Assembly: GCA_003230545.1 (NCBI GenBank)
Contig: QIFB01000035.1
Span: 1-33,189, forward strand
Reading direction: 5' to 3'
Length of the DNA stretch: 33,189 nt
Source: Gammaproteobacteria bacterium
GTDB taxonomy: Bacteria > Pseudomonadota > Gammaproteobacteria > UBA9214
The translations under genes and the position numbers were made by a program. Below the pieces are notes generated by a model, which saw only the letters and a program-made list of their open reading frames with translations, was not told where the DNA came from and did no database searches. Positions 1 to 11,809 of this stretch are shown in pieces. Each line of letters starts with the position of its first letter. The first letter of the stretch is position 1.

Positions 1-934
1 CATCGTGAGGGTGGCGTCACTGCTGAGCGCCATCTGTTTCGCCGGGGTCCTGCTTGACAGCGGGTTCTGGTGGCTGGCGCTGGTTATCACCCTGTTCAGC
101 TTTTTCTGGAACGCCTCACTGCCACAGTTCGAGGCGACCACCATGAACCACCTCGGCAGCGAGACCGGTCGCTACAGCAGCATTCGCCTGTGGGGCTCAG
201 TCGGCTTCATCATCACGGTCGCCGGGCTCGGTCCGCTGTTTGATGCCTATGGGCCGGGACTGCTGCCGGTCATCGTGCTGGCCCTGTTTGCGGGGATCTG
301 GTTGAGCAGCCTCAGTGTCCCGGAATCCGAGGCCGGTCACCTGCAGCTGGACCAGCAGCCGCTGCGCAAGGTAATCGGACGGCCGATTGTCGTGGCGTTG
401 CTCGGTGTGTGTTTCCTGATGCAGGCCAGCCACGGTCCGTATTACGCATTTTTCACCCTCTATCTCGAGGATTTCGGATACTCGCGCTCGCAGATCGGAC
501 AGCTCTGGGCGCTGGGGGTGCTTGCAGAAATCGGGGTTTTCCTGTTGATGCCGCGCCTGTTGCCCCGGTTCGGCGCGCGTCGCCTGATGCTGGTCGCCAC
601 GGGACTGACGTCATTGCGCTGGGTATTGATTGCACAGTTTGCCGACAGTACACCAGTGATTATCCTTGCCCAGACCCTGCATGCCGCGAGTTTTGGGCTG
701 TATCACGCAGTTGCCATCTACCTCATTCACAGCCTGTTCACAGGCACGCACCAGGGCCGGGGGCAGGCGCTATACAGCAGTATCAGCTTCGGCGCTGGTG
801 GCGCCCTCGGCAGCCTGGTCAGCGGCTACCTGTGGACCGGCATCAACCCGGAAGCCATGTTCCTGCTGGCCGCCGTGGCCAGCCTGTGTGCCTTGTGGCT
901 AACCTGGCGTGGCATCAAGATGGAAGAGTACTGA
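1..934 (+). CDS. MFS transporter, 3-phenylpropionate transporter (HcaT)/MFS_1-like, truncated at the 5' window edge
   Basis: Multi-TM protein containing SLPQFEATTMNHLGSETGRYSSIRLWGSVGFI, typical of HcaT-like MFS proteins. The frame is open to the window start, so the N-terminus is probably missing. Confidence 0.75.
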   Translation, partial: IVRVASLLSAICFAGVLLDSGFWWLALVITLFSFFWNASLPQFEATTMNHLGSETGRYSSIRLWGSVGFIITVAGLGPLFDAYGPGLLPVIVLALFAGIWLSSLSVPESEAGHLQLDQQPLRKVIGRPIVVALLGVCFLMQASHGPYYAFFTLYLEDFGYSRSQIGQLWALGVLAEIGVFLLMPRLLPRFGARRLMLVATGLTSLRWVLIAQFADSTPVIILAQTLHAASFGLYHAVAIYLIHSLFTGTHQGRGQALYSSISFGAGGALGSLVSGYLWTGINPEAMFLLAAVASLCALWLTWRGIKMEEY

Positions 935-1017
935 GGTGTATGGGTGTATGCCTGTACCCGGTTCCCCCAACCTATATATAATGAGTCGTTTATATAACGG
1001 GAACAGCAGTCTCCGTA

Positions 1018-2430
1018 ATGTCCGGCAAGACCCTGTATGACAAGCTCTGGCAGTCCCACCTCATCCGGGAAGATGAGGCGGGCACGGCGTTACTGTATAT
1101 CGACCGCCACCTGGTGCATGAAGTCACCTCGCCGCAGGCATTCGAAGGCTTGCGGCTGGCCGGCCGCACACCGTGGCGCACGCACTCGATCCTGGCCGTC
1201 CCGGACCACAATGTCCCGACGACTAACCGCGCGGCGGGGATCGCAGATCCGATATCCCGCATCCAGGTAGAGACCCTCGACCGGAACTGCACGGACTTCG
1301 GAATTACCGAGTTCTCCATGCTCGATGAGCGCCAGGGCATTGTGCATGTCATCGGCCCCGAGCAGGGCGCCACACTGCCTGGTATGACCGTAGTGTGCGG
1401 TGACTCGCATACCTCCACTCATGGTGCATTCGGTGCACTCGCATTCGGCATCGGTACCTCCGAGGTGGAACACGTGCTCGCAACGCAGTGCCTGATCCAG
1501 AAGAAATCCAGCAACATGCAGATCCGCGTGTATGGCAAACTGGCAACCGGCGTGTCGGCCAAGGACGTGGTGCTGGCGATTATCGGTGAAATCGGTACCG
1601 CCGGTGGCACCGGCTATGCCATCGAATTCGCCGGCCCGGTCATCGAGGCACTCACCATGGAAGGGCGCATGACAGTCTGCAACATGACGATCGAGGCAGG
1701 AGCGCGTGCCGGCATGATCGGCGTCGATGACACCACGATTGACTACCTGTCCGGCAGACCATATGCACCCGGGGCTGATCACTGGGAACAGGCGGTGGCC
1801 GCCTGGCATGAACTGGTCAGCGATGCCGATGCCGGATTCGACCGGGAGGTGATCCTGGATGGCGGTGCGCTGGCACCCCAGGTTACCTGGGGAACGTCAC
1901 CCGAGATGGTAACGCCGGTCGATGGCCTGGTACCGGACCCGGACGCGGAGCAGGACCTGGTGAAACGTGACGGCATGCACAAAGCACTGGAATACATGGA
2001 TCTGCAACCTGGCACACCCATGACTGCCATCAGGCCGGACCACGTGTTTATCGGTTCGTGCACCAATGCGCGCATCGAGGACCTGCGCGAGGCCGCTGCC
2101 GAGATTCGCGGACAGATGGTTGCGCCCGGCATCCGGCAGGCACTGGTCGTTCCCGGGTCCGGACTCGTCAAGCAGCAGGCGGAAGCGGAAGGTCTGGACC
2201 GGGTATTTACAGCGGCCGGTTTTGAATGGCGGGAACCCGGTTGTTCCATGTGCCTTGCCATGAACGCCGATCGCCTTGAACCCGGTGATCGCTGTGCATC
2301 GACCTCGAACCGGAATTTCGAAGGACGCCAGGGGCCGGGCGGGAGAACCCATCTGGTCAGCCCGGCAATGGCAGCGGCGGCGGCGGTTGCCGGTCACTTT
2401 GTAGATATACGCAAGACGGCAGGCGGGTAA
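1018..2430 (+). CDS. leuC: 3-isopropylmalate dehydratase large subunit
   Basis: [43 protein letters not shown] and [14 protein letters not shown] aconitase-family motifs; followed by leuD and leuB. Confidence 0.97.
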   Translation: MSGKTLYDKLWQSHLIREDEAGTALLYIDRHLVHEVTSPQAFEGLRLAGRTPWRTHSILAVPDHNVPTTNRAAGIADPISRIQVETLDRNCTDFGITEFSMLDERQGIVHVIGPEQGATLPGMTVVCGDSHTSTHGAFGALAFGIGTSEVEHVLATQCLIQKKSSNMQIRVYGKLATGVSAKDVVLAIIGEIGTAGGTGYAIEFAGPVIEALTMEGRMTVCNMTIEAGARAGMIGVDDTTIDYLSGRPYAPGADHWEQAVAAWHELVSDADAGFDREVILDGGALAPQVTWGTSPEMVTPVDGLVPDPDAEQDLVKRDGMHKALEYMDLQPGTPMTAIRPDHVFIGSCTNARIEDLREAAAEIRGQMVAPGIRQALVVPGSGLVKQQAEAEGLDRVFTAAGFEWREPGCSMCLAMNADRLEPGDRCASTSNRNFEGRQGPGGRTHLVSPAMAAAAAVAGHFVDIRKTAGG

Positions 2431-2437
2431 GGGATCA

Positions 2438-3088
2438 ATGGAAAAGTTCACTACCCTGGATGGCATCGTGGCGCCACTGGACCGGCCGAATGTCGACACC
2501 GATGCCATCATTCCGAAACAGTTTCTCAAGTCGATCCACCGCACCGGCTTCGGGCCCAACCTGTTCGACGAATGGCGTTATCTCGACCGCGGTGAGCCGG
2601 GAATGGATAACCGCACGCGCCAGCCGAACCCTGAATTTGTACTGAACCTGTCACGTTATCAGGATGCCGGCATCCTGCTCGGCCGGGAGAACTTCGGCTG
2701 CGGCTCGTCGCGTGAACATGCTGTATGGGCGCTGCTCGATTACGGCTTCCGCGCAGTCATTGCCCCGAGCTTTGCTGATATCTTTTTCAATAACTGCTTC
2801 AAGAACGGTGTGCTGCCACTGGTTCTCGAAGCAGGCGCCATCAACAAACTGTTTGCTGCGGTCGAGGCCACTCCCGGGTTCCGTATGACGATCGATCTGC
2901 CGGCGCAGGAAATTCACACCCCGGAGCAGGAAATCATCCCGTTTGAGGTTGATGCGTTTCGCAAGGACTGCCTGATCCGCGGGCTCGATGACATCGCCCT
3001 GACCCTGGAACATGCCGCTGCGATCCGTGCCTTTGAGGCGCAGCGCCGCCTGGATGCCCCGTGGTTGTACGATAATTCAACTGAATAA
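2438..3088 (+). CDS. leuD: 3-isopropylmalate dehydratase small subunit
   Basis: [16 protein letters not shown] and [18 protein letters not shown] motifs. Confidence 0.97.
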   Translation: MEKFTTLDGIVAPLDRPNVDTDAIIPKQFLKSIHRTGFGPNLFDEWRYLDRGEPGMDNRTRQPNPEFVLNLSRYQDAGILLGRENFGCGSSREHAVWALLDYGFRAVIAPSFADIFFNNCFKNGVLPLVLEAGAINKLFAAVEATPGFRMTIDLPAQEIHTPEQEIIPFEVDAFRKDCLIRGLDDIALTLEHAAAIRAFEAQRRLDAPWLYDNSTE

Positions 3089-3107
3089 AGTATTATAGTT
3101 AACTGAT

Positions 3108-4190
3108 ATGTCACATATAATAACCATACTTCCAGGCGATGGCATTGGCCCGGAAATCATCAATGAGGCGGAAAAGGTGCTTGCCTGCCTGCAGTCCGAG
3201 CACGGTCTGGCAGTCACCCTTGAGCATGCCCCCGTCGGTGGCGCCGGTTACGAGGACTCCGGCAAACCGTTGCCCGACGCCACGCTGGCACTGGCACAGG
3301 CGGCGGACGCCGTACTGCTCGGGTCCGTTGGCGGCCCGCAGTGGGAACACCTGGACCGCGCACTGCGTCCGGAACAGGGGCTGCTTGGCCTGCGCGCCGG
3401 CATGCAGCTGTTTGCCAACCTGCGGCCGGCGATCCTGTACCCGCAGCTGGCCGACGCCTCGACCCTGAAACCGGACGTTGTCAGCGGGCTGGACCTGATG
3501 ATCGTGCGCGAACTGACCGGCGGTATCTACTTCGGCCAGCCACGCGGCATACGTACCCGTGATGACGGACAGCTCGAAGGCTATAACACACTGGTCTACA
3601 GTGAAGGTGAAATCGACCGTATCGGTCGCTCGGCCTTTGACATCGCACGCAACCGCGGGCGCCGCCTGTGTTCGGTAGACAAGGCCAATGTACTGGAATG
3701 TACTGAACTGTGGCGCCAGGTAATGACACAGCTCGGGACTGAGTACCCGGACGTGGAGCTGACGCACATGTACGTCGATAACGCGGCGATGCAACTGGTG
3801 CGGGCACCGCGCCAGTTCGATGTCATGGTGACCACCAACCTGTTTGGCGATATCCTTTCGGATGCCGCCGCGATGCTGACCGGGTCCATCGGCATGCTGC
3901 CATCGGCATCGCTGGACAGCAGCGGCAAGGGCATGTACGAACCCATCCACGGGTCAGCTCCCGATATTGCCGGCCAGGGCGTCGCCAACCCGCTGGCAAC
4001 GATACTGTCTGTTGCCATGATGCTGCGTTACAGTCTCGACGAACCGGCGCTGGCAGATCGCATTGAACAGGCCGTCGGCACGGTCCTCGACCGGGGGCTG
4101 CGGACACCGGATATTGCCGCGGCCGGTACGGACCCCGTCGGTACCCGTGAAATGGGCGACGCCGTGGTTGCGGCACTGCGTAATAATTGA
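3108..4190 (+). CDS. leuB: 3-isopropylmalate dehydrogenase
   Basis: [22 protein letters not shown] and [29 protein letters not shown]. Confidence 0.97.
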   Translation: MSHIITILPGDGIGPEIINEAEKVLACLQSEHGLAVTLEHAPVGGAGYEDSGKPLPDATLALAQAADAVLLGSVGGPQWEHLDRALRPEQGLLGLRAGMQLFANLRPAILYPQLADASTLKPDVVSGLDLMIVRELTGGIYFGQPRGIRTRDDGQLEGYNTLVYSEGEIDRIGRSAFDIARNRGRRLCSVDKANVLECTELWRQVMTQLGTEYPDVELTHMYVDNAAMQLVRAPRQFDVMVTTNLFGDILSDAAAMLTGSIGMLPSASLDSSGKGMYEPIHGSAPDIAGQGVANPLATILSVAMMLRYSLDEPALADRIEQAVGTVLDRGLRTPDIAAAGTDPVGTREMGDAVVAALRNN

Positions 4191-4206
4191 ATCAGGTAAT
4201 CCAGAC

Positions 4207-5229
4207 ATGACACGTAAATTTGATGTAGCAGTAGTTGGTGCCACCGGAGCCGTTGGCGAGACCATGCTGGAAATCCTGGCCGCGCGCGACTTCCCGGTCA
4301 ACAACGTCTATCCGCTCGCCAGTGCCCGCTCTGCCGGCAAGAGGATCCCGTTCGGGAACACATATCTAACGGTCGGGGATCTCGACAAATTCGATTTCTC
4401 CAGGGTACAGATCGGGCTGTTTTCGGCCGGGGCCTCGATATCGGAGAAATATGCGCCAATTGCCGCCGCCGCTGGCTGTGTCGTGATCGACAACACCTCG
4501 CAGTTTCGCTACGACGACGAAATTCCGCTGGTCGTACCGGAAGTCAATCCGGGCGCCATCAAGGACTACACCCGGCACGGTATTATCGCGAACCCGAACT
4601 GCTCGACCATCCAGATGCTGGTAGCACTCAAGCCGATCCAGGATGCGGCCGGCATCGAGCGCATCAATGTATGTACCTACCAGGCCGTTTCCGGCACCGG
4701 GAAGGAAGCCATCAAGGAACTCGCCGGACAGACGGCACAATTGCTGAATGGCAATGCGGCCGAAGCCAAGGTCTATCCCAAGCAGATTGCCTTCAATGTG
4801 TTACCGCACATCGATGTCTTCCAGGACAATGGCTACACCAGGGAAGAAATGAAAATGGTGTGGGAGACCCGCAAGATCATGGAGGATGACTCCATCCAGG
4901 TGAACCCGACGGCCGTCCGGGTACCCGTGTTCTTCGGCCACTCCGAGGCCGTGCATATCGAGACACGTGACAAGCTTTCGGCCGAACGTGCACGGGAACT
5001 GCTCGCCAGCGCGCCCGGGGTTGTGGTTCTGGATGAGCGCCGCGATGGCGGCTATCCGACCGCCGTCACCGAAGGGGCCGGTCAGGATCCGGTCTATGTT
5101 GGCCGTATCCGGGAGGACATCTCCCATCCCCGGGGCCTGGACCTCTGGGTCGTGGCAGACAACGTTCGCAAGGGGGCCGCGCTGAACAGCGTACAGATTG
5201 CTGAAATCTTGGTGAAAGATTACTTGTAA
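4207..5229 (+). CDS. asd: Aspartate-semialdehyde dehydrogenase
   Basis: VAVVGATGAVGETMLEIL and NPNCSTIQM motifs. Start placed at ATG 4207, within the longer ORF 4063..5229. Confidence 0.96.
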   Translation: MTRKFDVAVVGATGAVGETMLEILAARDFPVNNVYPLASARSAGKRIPFGNTYLTVGDLDKFDFSRVQIGLFSAGASISEKYAPIAAAAGCVVIDNTSQFRYDDEIPLVVPEVNPGAIKDYTRHGIIANPNCSTIQMLVALKPIQDAAGIERINVCTYQAVSGTGKEAIKELAGQTAQLLNGNAAEAKVYPKQIAFNVLPHIDVFQDNGYTREEMKMVWETRKIMEDDSIQVNPTAVRVPVFFGHSEAVHIETRDKLSAERARELLASAPGVVVLDERRDGGYPTAVTEGAGQDPVYVGRIREDISHPRGLDLWVVADNVRKGAALNSVQIAEILVKDYL

Positions 5230-5316
5230 GTTATAGTTCGCAGGCTTGAATTGGCCTGTCGACCGCACACAGCGGGAGGACGGTCACCCACCGTCAGGGA
5301 ACGGGAAGGAAAGGGA

Positions 5317-7503
5317 ATGTTTATGAGCCGGAAATTCGCTGTCATTGCAACGATCCTGTGGCTTGCCACAACCTCCCGGGTATTTGCCCTCGGACTCGGG
5401 AACATCGAGGTCCAGTCGGCCCTGGGCGACCCGTTCAAGGCCGTCATCGAACTGACGTCAGCGACCGATAATGAACTGGAGGAACTGAAGGTCAGTGTCG
5501 CGTCACCGAAGTCCTTCCAGGAAGCCAGCATCCCCAGGCCACTGATACTGAGCTCATTCAAGTTCAAGGCAGAACGGACCAGCACCGGCAAGCCGGTCAT
5601 ACGAATATCAACCCACGATGCGATCCGTGAGCCGTTTCTCGAATTCCTGATTGAGGCCGTGTGGGCAAAGGGACGCATGGTGCGCCACTACACAATACTG
5701 ATTGATCCACCGTACACCATGCCGGCCATACCTGCAGCTCCGGCCACGCCGGTTACCCGGGCACAGCCTGCAGTGGCCCCGGTAGCCGTTCCTGCGGCGC
5801 CGCCGGTAGCTACGCCTGCACCCGTGCAGGCTGCGTCGGTTGCCAGGGCACCTGCTGCAGACAGCTACGGTCCGATACGCAGAAGCGAAACCCTCTGGAA
5901 CATCGCAAAACGACTGCGCCCTGACAGCAGTATATCCATGGACCAGATGATGCTGGCGCTACAACGCGCCAATCCGAATGCCTTCATTAATAACAACATC
6001 AACAATCTCAAGGCAGGGGCCGTCCTTGCGATACCGGACCGGGATGAAATCCTGGCAATCCATACCTCAGAGGCCACCCGTGAAACCAGCCGCCAATATT
6101 CTGAATGGAAATCGGCACGTGCGGAAAGCGAGGCGACTGCAGATGAACCGGAAAGTACTGCCGGTTCTGCGGATGCAGTCACTGAAACGCGGCTGCAGCT
6201 GGTAGCCCCTGAAGCCGATGCAGTTGAGACCGCAGCCGTCACCGGTACCCGGGGCGATGAGTCGCAACCCGGGGATGCCGGTAGCAATGAACTCGAACAG
6301 CAGCTGGCGATGGCGGCAGAAGAAGCCGAGGCCAACCGTGCCCAGTCCGGCGAGCTACAGACGCGCGTCACCGAACTGGAAGACCAGGTAGCCGGTATGC
6401 AACGACTGCTTGAGCTCAAGGACGCACAGCTCGCGAGCATGCAGAACCGGCAGACTGGCGCAGATAACGCCCTGCAAACCGGGGCCGATGCTGCTGAATC
6501 CGCCGAACCGACTGCAACTGCAGACGCAGCGGTTGCAGATGCCGAACCGGTTGTCGATCGCACTGTGATGGAGGGGCCTAACGGCCTCGTTGACCGGCTG
6601 CTGGATAACCCGATACTGACTGTGCTGGGTGTCGTGGTCGCCATGGTGCTGGGAGGCTTCCTGTGGGCATCAACACGACAACGCAAGCACGATGACCTGT
6701 TCAGTGAAGAACCGAGCGTGGCAAGCCGCCTTTCGGAATCAAGGAAGGCAGCTGAACCCGTAATCGAGCCCGAGTCCCGTGCCCTCGGGGAAGCCCTTGG
6801 TCTGGACGCCGAAGAGATTGGTCCGCTGGAATCCGATGCCGAGGGAGACCCATTGACAGAGGCCGATGTATTCATCGCCTATGGCAGGGTACAACAGGCA
6901 GAAGATGTCATACAGGATGCATTAAGGAAGAGTCCGGAAGACGGAGAACTCAAGATCAAACTGCTCGAAATCTATCATGCGGCCGGCAATGCCGCTGCAT
7001 TTGATACCCACGCCGATGGCTTTCGCAGGAACATTGGTGCCGATGGCCCGGTCTGGAACAAAATAGCGGTTATGGGGCATCAGCTGTCACCGGATAATCC
7101 CGCCTATGCATCGGCGTCGGCAAATGACAGCGGCCCCGATGCTGACGTCGATTTCGACATGGACCTGTCGGGAATGGAAGATGAGACACACGCAGGCGAC
7201 GCAACTGTCGATGAAGACCTTGGTCTCGATTATGCAGACACCGGCGTTTCTGCAAACGAGTTGCCGGAAAGTATCGAGTTCAGTCTTGACGACCAGGATG
7301 AGAAGCCTGATGCACTCGCAGCGGATGAAGACGAAGGGCTGCTCGACAGCAGTGACGAAGTCAGCACCAAGCTTGACCTTGCCCGGGCCTATATCGATAT
7401 GGGGGACCCGGACAGTGCACGCAACATACTCGAGGAAGTGCTCGAGGAAGGCAATGAAGAGCAGAAAAACGAGGCAGAAAACCTCTTCTCGAAAGTATCC
7501 TGA
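5317..7503 (+). CDS. fimV: FimV-like polar/pilus assembly protein (N-terminal FimV domain, LysM, TM, C-terminal FimV/TPR motif)
   Basis: LGLGNIEVQSALGDPFKAVIEL N-terminus; PIRRSETLWNIAKRLRPD LysM-like; C-terminal KLDLARAYIDMGDPDSARNILEEVLEEGN. Start at ATG 5317 preceded by GGAAAGGGA. Confidence 0.92.
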   Translation: MFMSRKFAVIATILWLATTSRVFALGLGNIEVQSALGDPFKAVIELTSATDNELEELKVSVASPKSFQEASIPRPLILSSFKFKAERTSTGKPVIRISTHDAIREPFLEFLIEAVWAKGRMVRHYTILIDPPYTMPAIPAAPATPVTRAQPAVAPVAVPAAPPVATPAPVQAASVARAPAADSYGPIRRSETLWNIAKRLRPDSSISMDQMMLALQRANPNAFINNNINNLKAGAVLAIPDRDEILAIHTSEATRETSRQYSEWKSARAESEATADEPESTAGSADAVTETRLQLVAPEADAVETAAVTGTRGDESQPGDAGSNELEQQLAMAAEEAEANRAQSGELQTRVTELEDQVAGMQRLLELKDAQLASMQNRQTGADNALQTGADAAESAEPTATADAAVADAEPVVDRTVMEGPNGLVDRLLDNPILTVLGVVVAMVLGGFLWASTRQRKHDDLFSEEPSVASRLSESRKAAEPVIEPESRALGEALGLDAEEIGPLESDAEGDPLTEADVFIAYGRVQQAEDVIQDALRKSPEDGELKIKLLEIYHAAGNAAAFDTHADGFRRNIGADGPVWNKIAVMGHQLSPDNPAYASASANDSGPDADVDFDMDLSGMEDETHAGDATVDEDLGLDYADTGVSANELPESIEFSLDDQDEKPDALAADEDEGLLDSSDEVSTKLDLARAYIDMGDPDSARNILEEVLEEGNEEQKNEAENLFSKVS

Positions 7504-7557
7504 TTACCTGACGTCCGGTACCACGCGCCGGGCCAAAACCGGCAATCACCTGCACGG

Positions 7558-8247
7558 ATGAATGCATTCAGCCCGCATCCGGTTATCCGCGTGGTCACCC
7601 TGATCGTATTTATTGCCGGTATGTCGGCCGCGAGTCCCGCCGCGATGCTGACTGGCACGTTACTGCTGGCAATGTCCTATGCGCGTGCAGGATTTCCCGG
7701 TATGGACAGCCTCGCGCGAATGATCATGCGGCTGCGCTGGCTGTATCTTGCGATACTGATTGTCTACGGCTGGTGGACACCGGGTGTACCGCTGATACCG
7801 GGGCTGGATACACTGTCACCGTCGCAGCAGGGACTGGCCTACGGCCTGCAACGCGTTGCGGTGCTGGTGCTGATTGTCGGCGCCGTTCACCTGCTCACCC
7901 GGACAACAGAACGCAGCCGGCTGCTGGCTGCGATCATGGTAACAACCAGCCCGTTCCTCGGCAGGGAGTTGCGTGAACGCTTCGCCGTCCGCTTGTTGCT
8001 GACAATGGATGCCGTCGCCCCGACCCGGGATATCCTGGGCACGGCCCTGCAAACCATACAGGGTTCCGGCAGGGGACTGACCGTGACCGCCGGGAAGGTC
8101 AGGGCCATCTACCAGGGAATGCTGGAGCAAGCTGCCAGGGCCGCAGGTCAGCCGGTTGAAGTACAGGAGCCGGAATCACCGCCGCCGCTTCAATGGTCGA
8201 TCCCACTGTCTCTGGCCGCCGGTTTCTGGCTGGTATATTCATTGTAA
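7558..8247 (+). CDS. Membrane protein, possibly CbiQ/EcfT-like transmembrane component
   Basis: Hydrophobic ORF between fimV and truA. Spaced TM helices and a basic REL(R)ERFAVRLLLTMDAV stretch are compatible with CbiQ/EcfT; no diagnostic motif confirmed. Confidence 0.5.
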   Translation: MNAFSPHPVIRVVTLIVFIAGMSAASPAAMLTGTLLLAMSYARAGFPGMDSLARMIMRLRWLYLAILIVYGWWTPGVPLIPGLDTLSPSQQGLAYGLQRVAVLVLIVGAVHLLTRTTERSRLLAAIMVTTSPFLGRELRERFAVRLLLTMDAVAPTRDILGTALQTIQGSGRGLTVTAGKVRAIYQGMLEQAARAAGQPVEVQEPESPPPLQWSIPLSLAAGFWLVYSL

Positions 8248-8254
8248 GCCCGGC

Positions 8255-9037
8255 ATGCGCATCGCCCTCGGTATCGAATATGACGGCACCGCTTACTATG
8301 GCTGGCAACAGCAGCGGTCCGGCAATACGGTCCAGCAATCCCTGGAAGCAGCACTTTCGCAAGTCGCAAACCAGCCGGTGAAAACCACCTGCGCGGGACG
8401 CACCGATACCGGCGTACATGCCACCGGCCAGGTAGTCCACTTCGACACCGGCGTATACCGCGAACCCAGGGCATGGATCATGGGCGTCAACAGCAACCTG
8501 CCCGCCGACATCCGGGTGACCTGGACCTGTGAGCCGGGTGATGATTTTCATGCCCGCTTTTCCGCCCGGCGCCGGCATTACCGTTATGTCATCCTGAACG
8601 AGCAACACGGGAGCGCGTTGCTGGACAAGCGGGTCTGCCGGGAGCATGCCGAACTTGATGTCTGCCGCATGCGCGAGGCGGCCGGGCACCTGCTGGGTGA
8701 ACATGATTTCACCAGTTTCAGGGCTGTTGCCTGCCAGGCCAGGCACCCCGTCAGGACGATCTACACACTGGATATCACCCGCACTGGCCGCTTCATCTAT
8801 CTGGATATTGAAGCCAATGCCTTTCTGCATCACATGGTTCGATGCATTGCCGGTGTGTTGCTGCGCATCGGCCGTGATGATGCGAACCCGGACTGGGCCA
8901 GGGATTTGCTGGAGGTCCGCGATCGAACTGCCGGTGGCGTGACGGCTCCGGCCGCGGGGTTATACCTGGTCGCTATCCGCTACCCGTCCCGTTATGAACT
9001 CCCGGTGTCCGGGTGGCTGCCGGAATACGGTCAATAA
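8255..9037 (+). CDS. truA: tRNA pseudouridine(38-40) synthase
   Basis: MRIALGIEYDGTAYYGWQQQ and CAGRTDTGVHATGQVVHFDT (catalytic Asp). Start at ATG 8255. Confidence 0.96.
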   Translation: MRIALGIEYDGTAYYGWQQQRSGNTVQQSLEAALSQVANQPVKTTCAGRTDTGVHATGQVVHFDTGVYREPRAWIMGVNSNLPADIRVTWTCEPGDDFHARFSARRRHYRYVILNEQHGSALLDKRVCREHAELDVCRMREAAGHLLGEHDFTSFRAVACQARHPVRTIYTLDITRTGRFIYLDIEANAFLHHMVRCIAGVLLRIGRDDANPDWARDLLEVRDRTAGGVTAPAAGLYLVAIRYPSRYELPVSGWLPEYGQ

Positions 9038-9108
9038 GTCCTGTTTCTGTTACGCTAGCCATCTTCGTCTTCGTATTCATATAATCTCGTATATTCCAGG
9101 CAGAACCC

Positions 9109-9747
9109 ATGTTCCGAACCCGGGTTAAGATTTGCGGTATCACCCGGCCCGAAGACGGTCGTTGTGCAACAGCACACGGTGCCGATGCCATCGGGCTGGT
9201 ATTTTTCAGCGACAGTCCCCGCCATGTCACGGTTGCAACGGCCATGGAGATCACCGCTGCCATTGACCCGTTCGTCACCATTGTCGGCCTGTTCGTCAAT
9301 GCCAGGGCAAGCGAAATCGAGCAGGTACTCGGACAAGTACCACTGGATTTGTTACAGTTTCACGGTCAGGAGCGTAATGCAGACTGCAACCGCTTCGGGG
9401 TGCCGTTCATCAAGTCAATCGCCATGCGCCCGGACATACCGGTTCCCGGGATCATGTCCAGCTATCCGGATGCGCGCGGTTTTCTGCTGGATACCTGGCA
9501 GCCGCAAACCCATGGCGGTGGCGGGCAAGCGTTCGACTGGCAACAGATCCCGGCAGACCTGGAGTCACCGTTTATCCTGGCGGGCGGTCTGGATCCGGAG
9601 AATGTCGCCGCCGCCATTCGCCAGGTGCGGCCGTATGCTGTTGACGTCAGCAGTGGCGTCGAGAGTGCCCCCGGTATCAAATCAGCTGATAAAATATCGG
9701 CCTTCATGAATGGAGTAAGCAGCAGTGGAACCGACACAGGCAATTGA
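9109..9747 (+). CDS. trpF: Phosphoribosylanthranilate isomerase
   Basis: [46 protein letters not shown]. Confidence 0.96.
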   Translation: MFRTRVKICGITRPEDGRCATAHGADAIGLVFFSDSPRHVTVATAMEITAAIDPFVTIVGLFVNARASEIEQVLGQVPLDLLQFHGQERNADCNRFGVPFIKSIAMRPDIPVPGIMSSYPDARGFLLDTWQPQTHGGGGQAFDWQQIPADLESPFILAGGLDPENVAAAIRQVRPYAVDVSSGVESAPGIKSADKISAFMNGVSSSGTDTGN

Positions 9748-10954
9748 CCCGGAACGGTCGGCCGGGACATTACCGGATGAACACGGGCATTTCGGGCCGT
9801 GGGGCGGGCGCTATGTCGCCGAAACCCTCATGTTGCCACTGGATGAGCTGACCGAAGCCTACAACCACTACATCAAGGACCCGGAATTCGTGGCCGAGCT
9901 GGATGCCGACCTTGCGGACTTCGTCGGCAGGCCGTCCCCCCTGTATTTCGCCGAGCGCTGGAGCACCAGACTGGGTGGTGCCCGGATCTATCTAAAGCGG
10001 GAGGACCTGAATCACACCGGTGCGCACAAGGTAAACAACACCGTCGGCCAGGCATTGCTGGCGCAGCGCATGGGGAAGACCCGGATCATCGCCGAAACCG
10101 GTGCCGGCCAGCATGGCGTTGCGACCGCCACCGTGGCAGCACGACTGGGCATGGAATGCGTTATCTACATGGGGTCCGAGGACATCAAGCGACAGGCCAT
10201 CAATGTCTATCGCATGCGCCTGCTGGGCGCCGATGTCATGGCGGTTGAATCGGGATCAAAGACCCTCAAGGATGCACTCAATGAAGCCATGCGTGACTGG
10301 GTCACCAACGTGGACAACACCTTCTACATCATCGGTACCGTCGCCGGGCCACACCCGTACCCCGCGATGGTGCGTGACTTCCAGACGGTGATCGGTCGCG
10401 AGGCCCGGGACCAGATACAGCAACAGGCGGGTCGGCTGCCCGATGCCCTGGTGGCCTGTGTCGGTGGTGGCTCGAATGCCATCGGGTTGTTTTACCCGTT
10501 CCTCGCAGACAGCGAGGTTGCCATGTTCGGTGTCGAGGCCGGTGGAGACGGACTGGAAACCGGTCGGCATGCCGCGCCACTGTGTGACGGCAAGGCCGGC
10601 GTATTGCACGGCAACCGCACCTACCTGATGGAAGATCCCGATGGCCAGATTATCGAGACCCATTCGGTATCCGCGGGGCTCGACTACCCGGGTGTCGGTC
10701 CGGAACATGCGTGGCTCAAGGATACCGGGCGAGTGACCTATGACTCGGTCACAGACAAGGAAGCGCTCACGGCGTTTCACGAGGTAACCTGCGTCGAGGG
10801 CATTATGCCGGCACTCGAGTCCAGCCATGCACTGTCCTACACGGCAAGAATTGCACCTGCTATGGACCGGGACCGCATTATCGTGGTGAACCTCTCGGGC
10901 CGGGGCGACAAGGACGTACATACCATCGCGGCCATGGAAGGAATCACCATATGA
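9725..10954 (+). CDS. trpB: Tryptophan synthase beta subunit (GTG start, overlaps the trpF 3' end)
   Basis: [59 protein letters not shown]. Confidence 0.97.
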   Translation: MEPTQAIDPERSAGTLPDEHGHFGPWGGRYVAETLMLPLDELTEAYNHYIKDPEFVAELDADLADFVGRPSPLYFAERWSTRLGGARIYLKREDLNHTGAHKVNNTVGQALLAQRMGKTRIIAETGAGQHGVATATVAARLGMECVIYMGSEDIKRQAINVYRMRLLGADVMAVESGSKTLKDALNEAMRDWVTNVDNTFYIIGTVAGPHPYPAMVRDFQTVIGREARDQIQQQAGRLPDALVACVGGGSNAIGLFYPFLADSEVAMFGVEAGGDGLETGRHAAPLCDGKAGVLHGNRTYLMEDPDGQIIETHSVSAGLDYPGVGPEHAWLKDTGRVTYDSVTDKEALTAFHEVTCVEGIMPALESSHALSYTARIAPAMDRDRIIVVNLSGRGDKDVHTIAAMEGITI

Positions 10955-11769
10955 GCCGTATCGCAGGCTGTTTCAGCAAGCTGTCCGACCAGCAACGCAC
11001 CGCCCTGATCCCGTACGTCACCGCGGGCGACCCGCAACCGGGTGTGACCGTGCCCCTGATGCATGCGCTGGTACAGGCCGGTGCTGACCTGATTGAGGTC
11101 GGGGTACCGTTTTCAGATCCCATGGCAGACGGCCCGGTCATCCAGGCTGCCTGCGAGCGCGCCCTGGTGCACCACACCAGCCTGCACGACGTGCTGGAAA
11201 TGGTCCGGGAATTTCGCACTGAAGATACTGAAACCCCGGTCATCCTGATGGGTTACCTTAATCCTGTCGAGGTCTGGGGTTACGCGGAATTTGCCAGTGC
11301 CGCGGCCGCGGCCGGTGTGGATGGCGTGCTCACCGTGGACATGCCGCCGGAAGAAGCGGCGGAGCTGATCAGCGCATTCCGTGACCATGGCATCGATGCG
11401 ATTTTCCTGCTGGCACCGACCAGCAGCGAGGAACGCATGGATATCATCAACCGCTCCGCCAGCGGTTTTATCTACTATGTTTCGTTCAAGGGCGTGACCG
11501 GTGCCAACCGGCTGGACGTGGATGCCGTCTCCAGCAAGCTCATGGAAGTCAGAAAACATACCGATCTGCCGATCGGTGTGGGCTTCGGTATCCGGGACCC
11601 GGAGTCCGCAGCGAGTGTTGCCAGGATTGCCGATGCTGTAGTGGTCGGCAGTGCACTGGTCGGCAGGATTCCCGACCTTGCAGACCGGCCGGAAGCGATC
11701 CCTGCGGCACTCGCGGAAACCCTGTCAGGCATGCGCAGTGCGATTGACGCGGTAGCTGGCAGCCGTTAA
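10951..11769 (+). CDS. trpA: Tryptophan synthase alpha subunit
   Basis: [33 protein letters not shown] overlap with trpB. Confidence 0.97.
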   Translation: MSRIAGCFSKLSDQQRTALIPYVTAGDPQPGVTVPLMHALVQAGADLIEVGVPFSDPMADGPVIQAACERALVHHTSLHDVLEMVREFRTEDTETPVILMGYLNPVEVWGYAEFASAAAAAGVDGVLTVDMPPEEAAELISAFRDHGIDAIFLLAPTSSEERMDIINRSASGFIYYVSFKGVTGANRLDVDAVSSKLMEVRKHTDLPIGVGFGIRDPESAASVARIADAVVVGSALVGRIPDLADRPEAIPAALAETLSGMRSAIDAVAGSR

Positions 11770-11809
11770 CAGCTGCCAACCACTCCAGACAACCATGTAC
11801 AATTGAGCT

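Noticed and set aside
1090-1809. 239-aa minus-strand ORF within leuC, with similar long antisense ORFs in leuB, trpB, accD, clpX and lon
   Set aside because: Shadow ORFs of GC-rich coding sequence; no domain-like motifs, and the sense strands encode highly conserved enzymes.
7651-7672. TGGCACG-ttac-TGCTG, a second sigma-54-like match
   Set aside because: The -12 element lacks TTGC at the correct phase and it lies inside the coding region of the CbiQ-like ORF.
9037-9109. Possible trp attenuator/leader peptide upstream of trpF
   Set aside because: No Trp-rich leader ORF or terminator/anti-terminator pair is visible; truA-trpF spacing is only about 70 nt.
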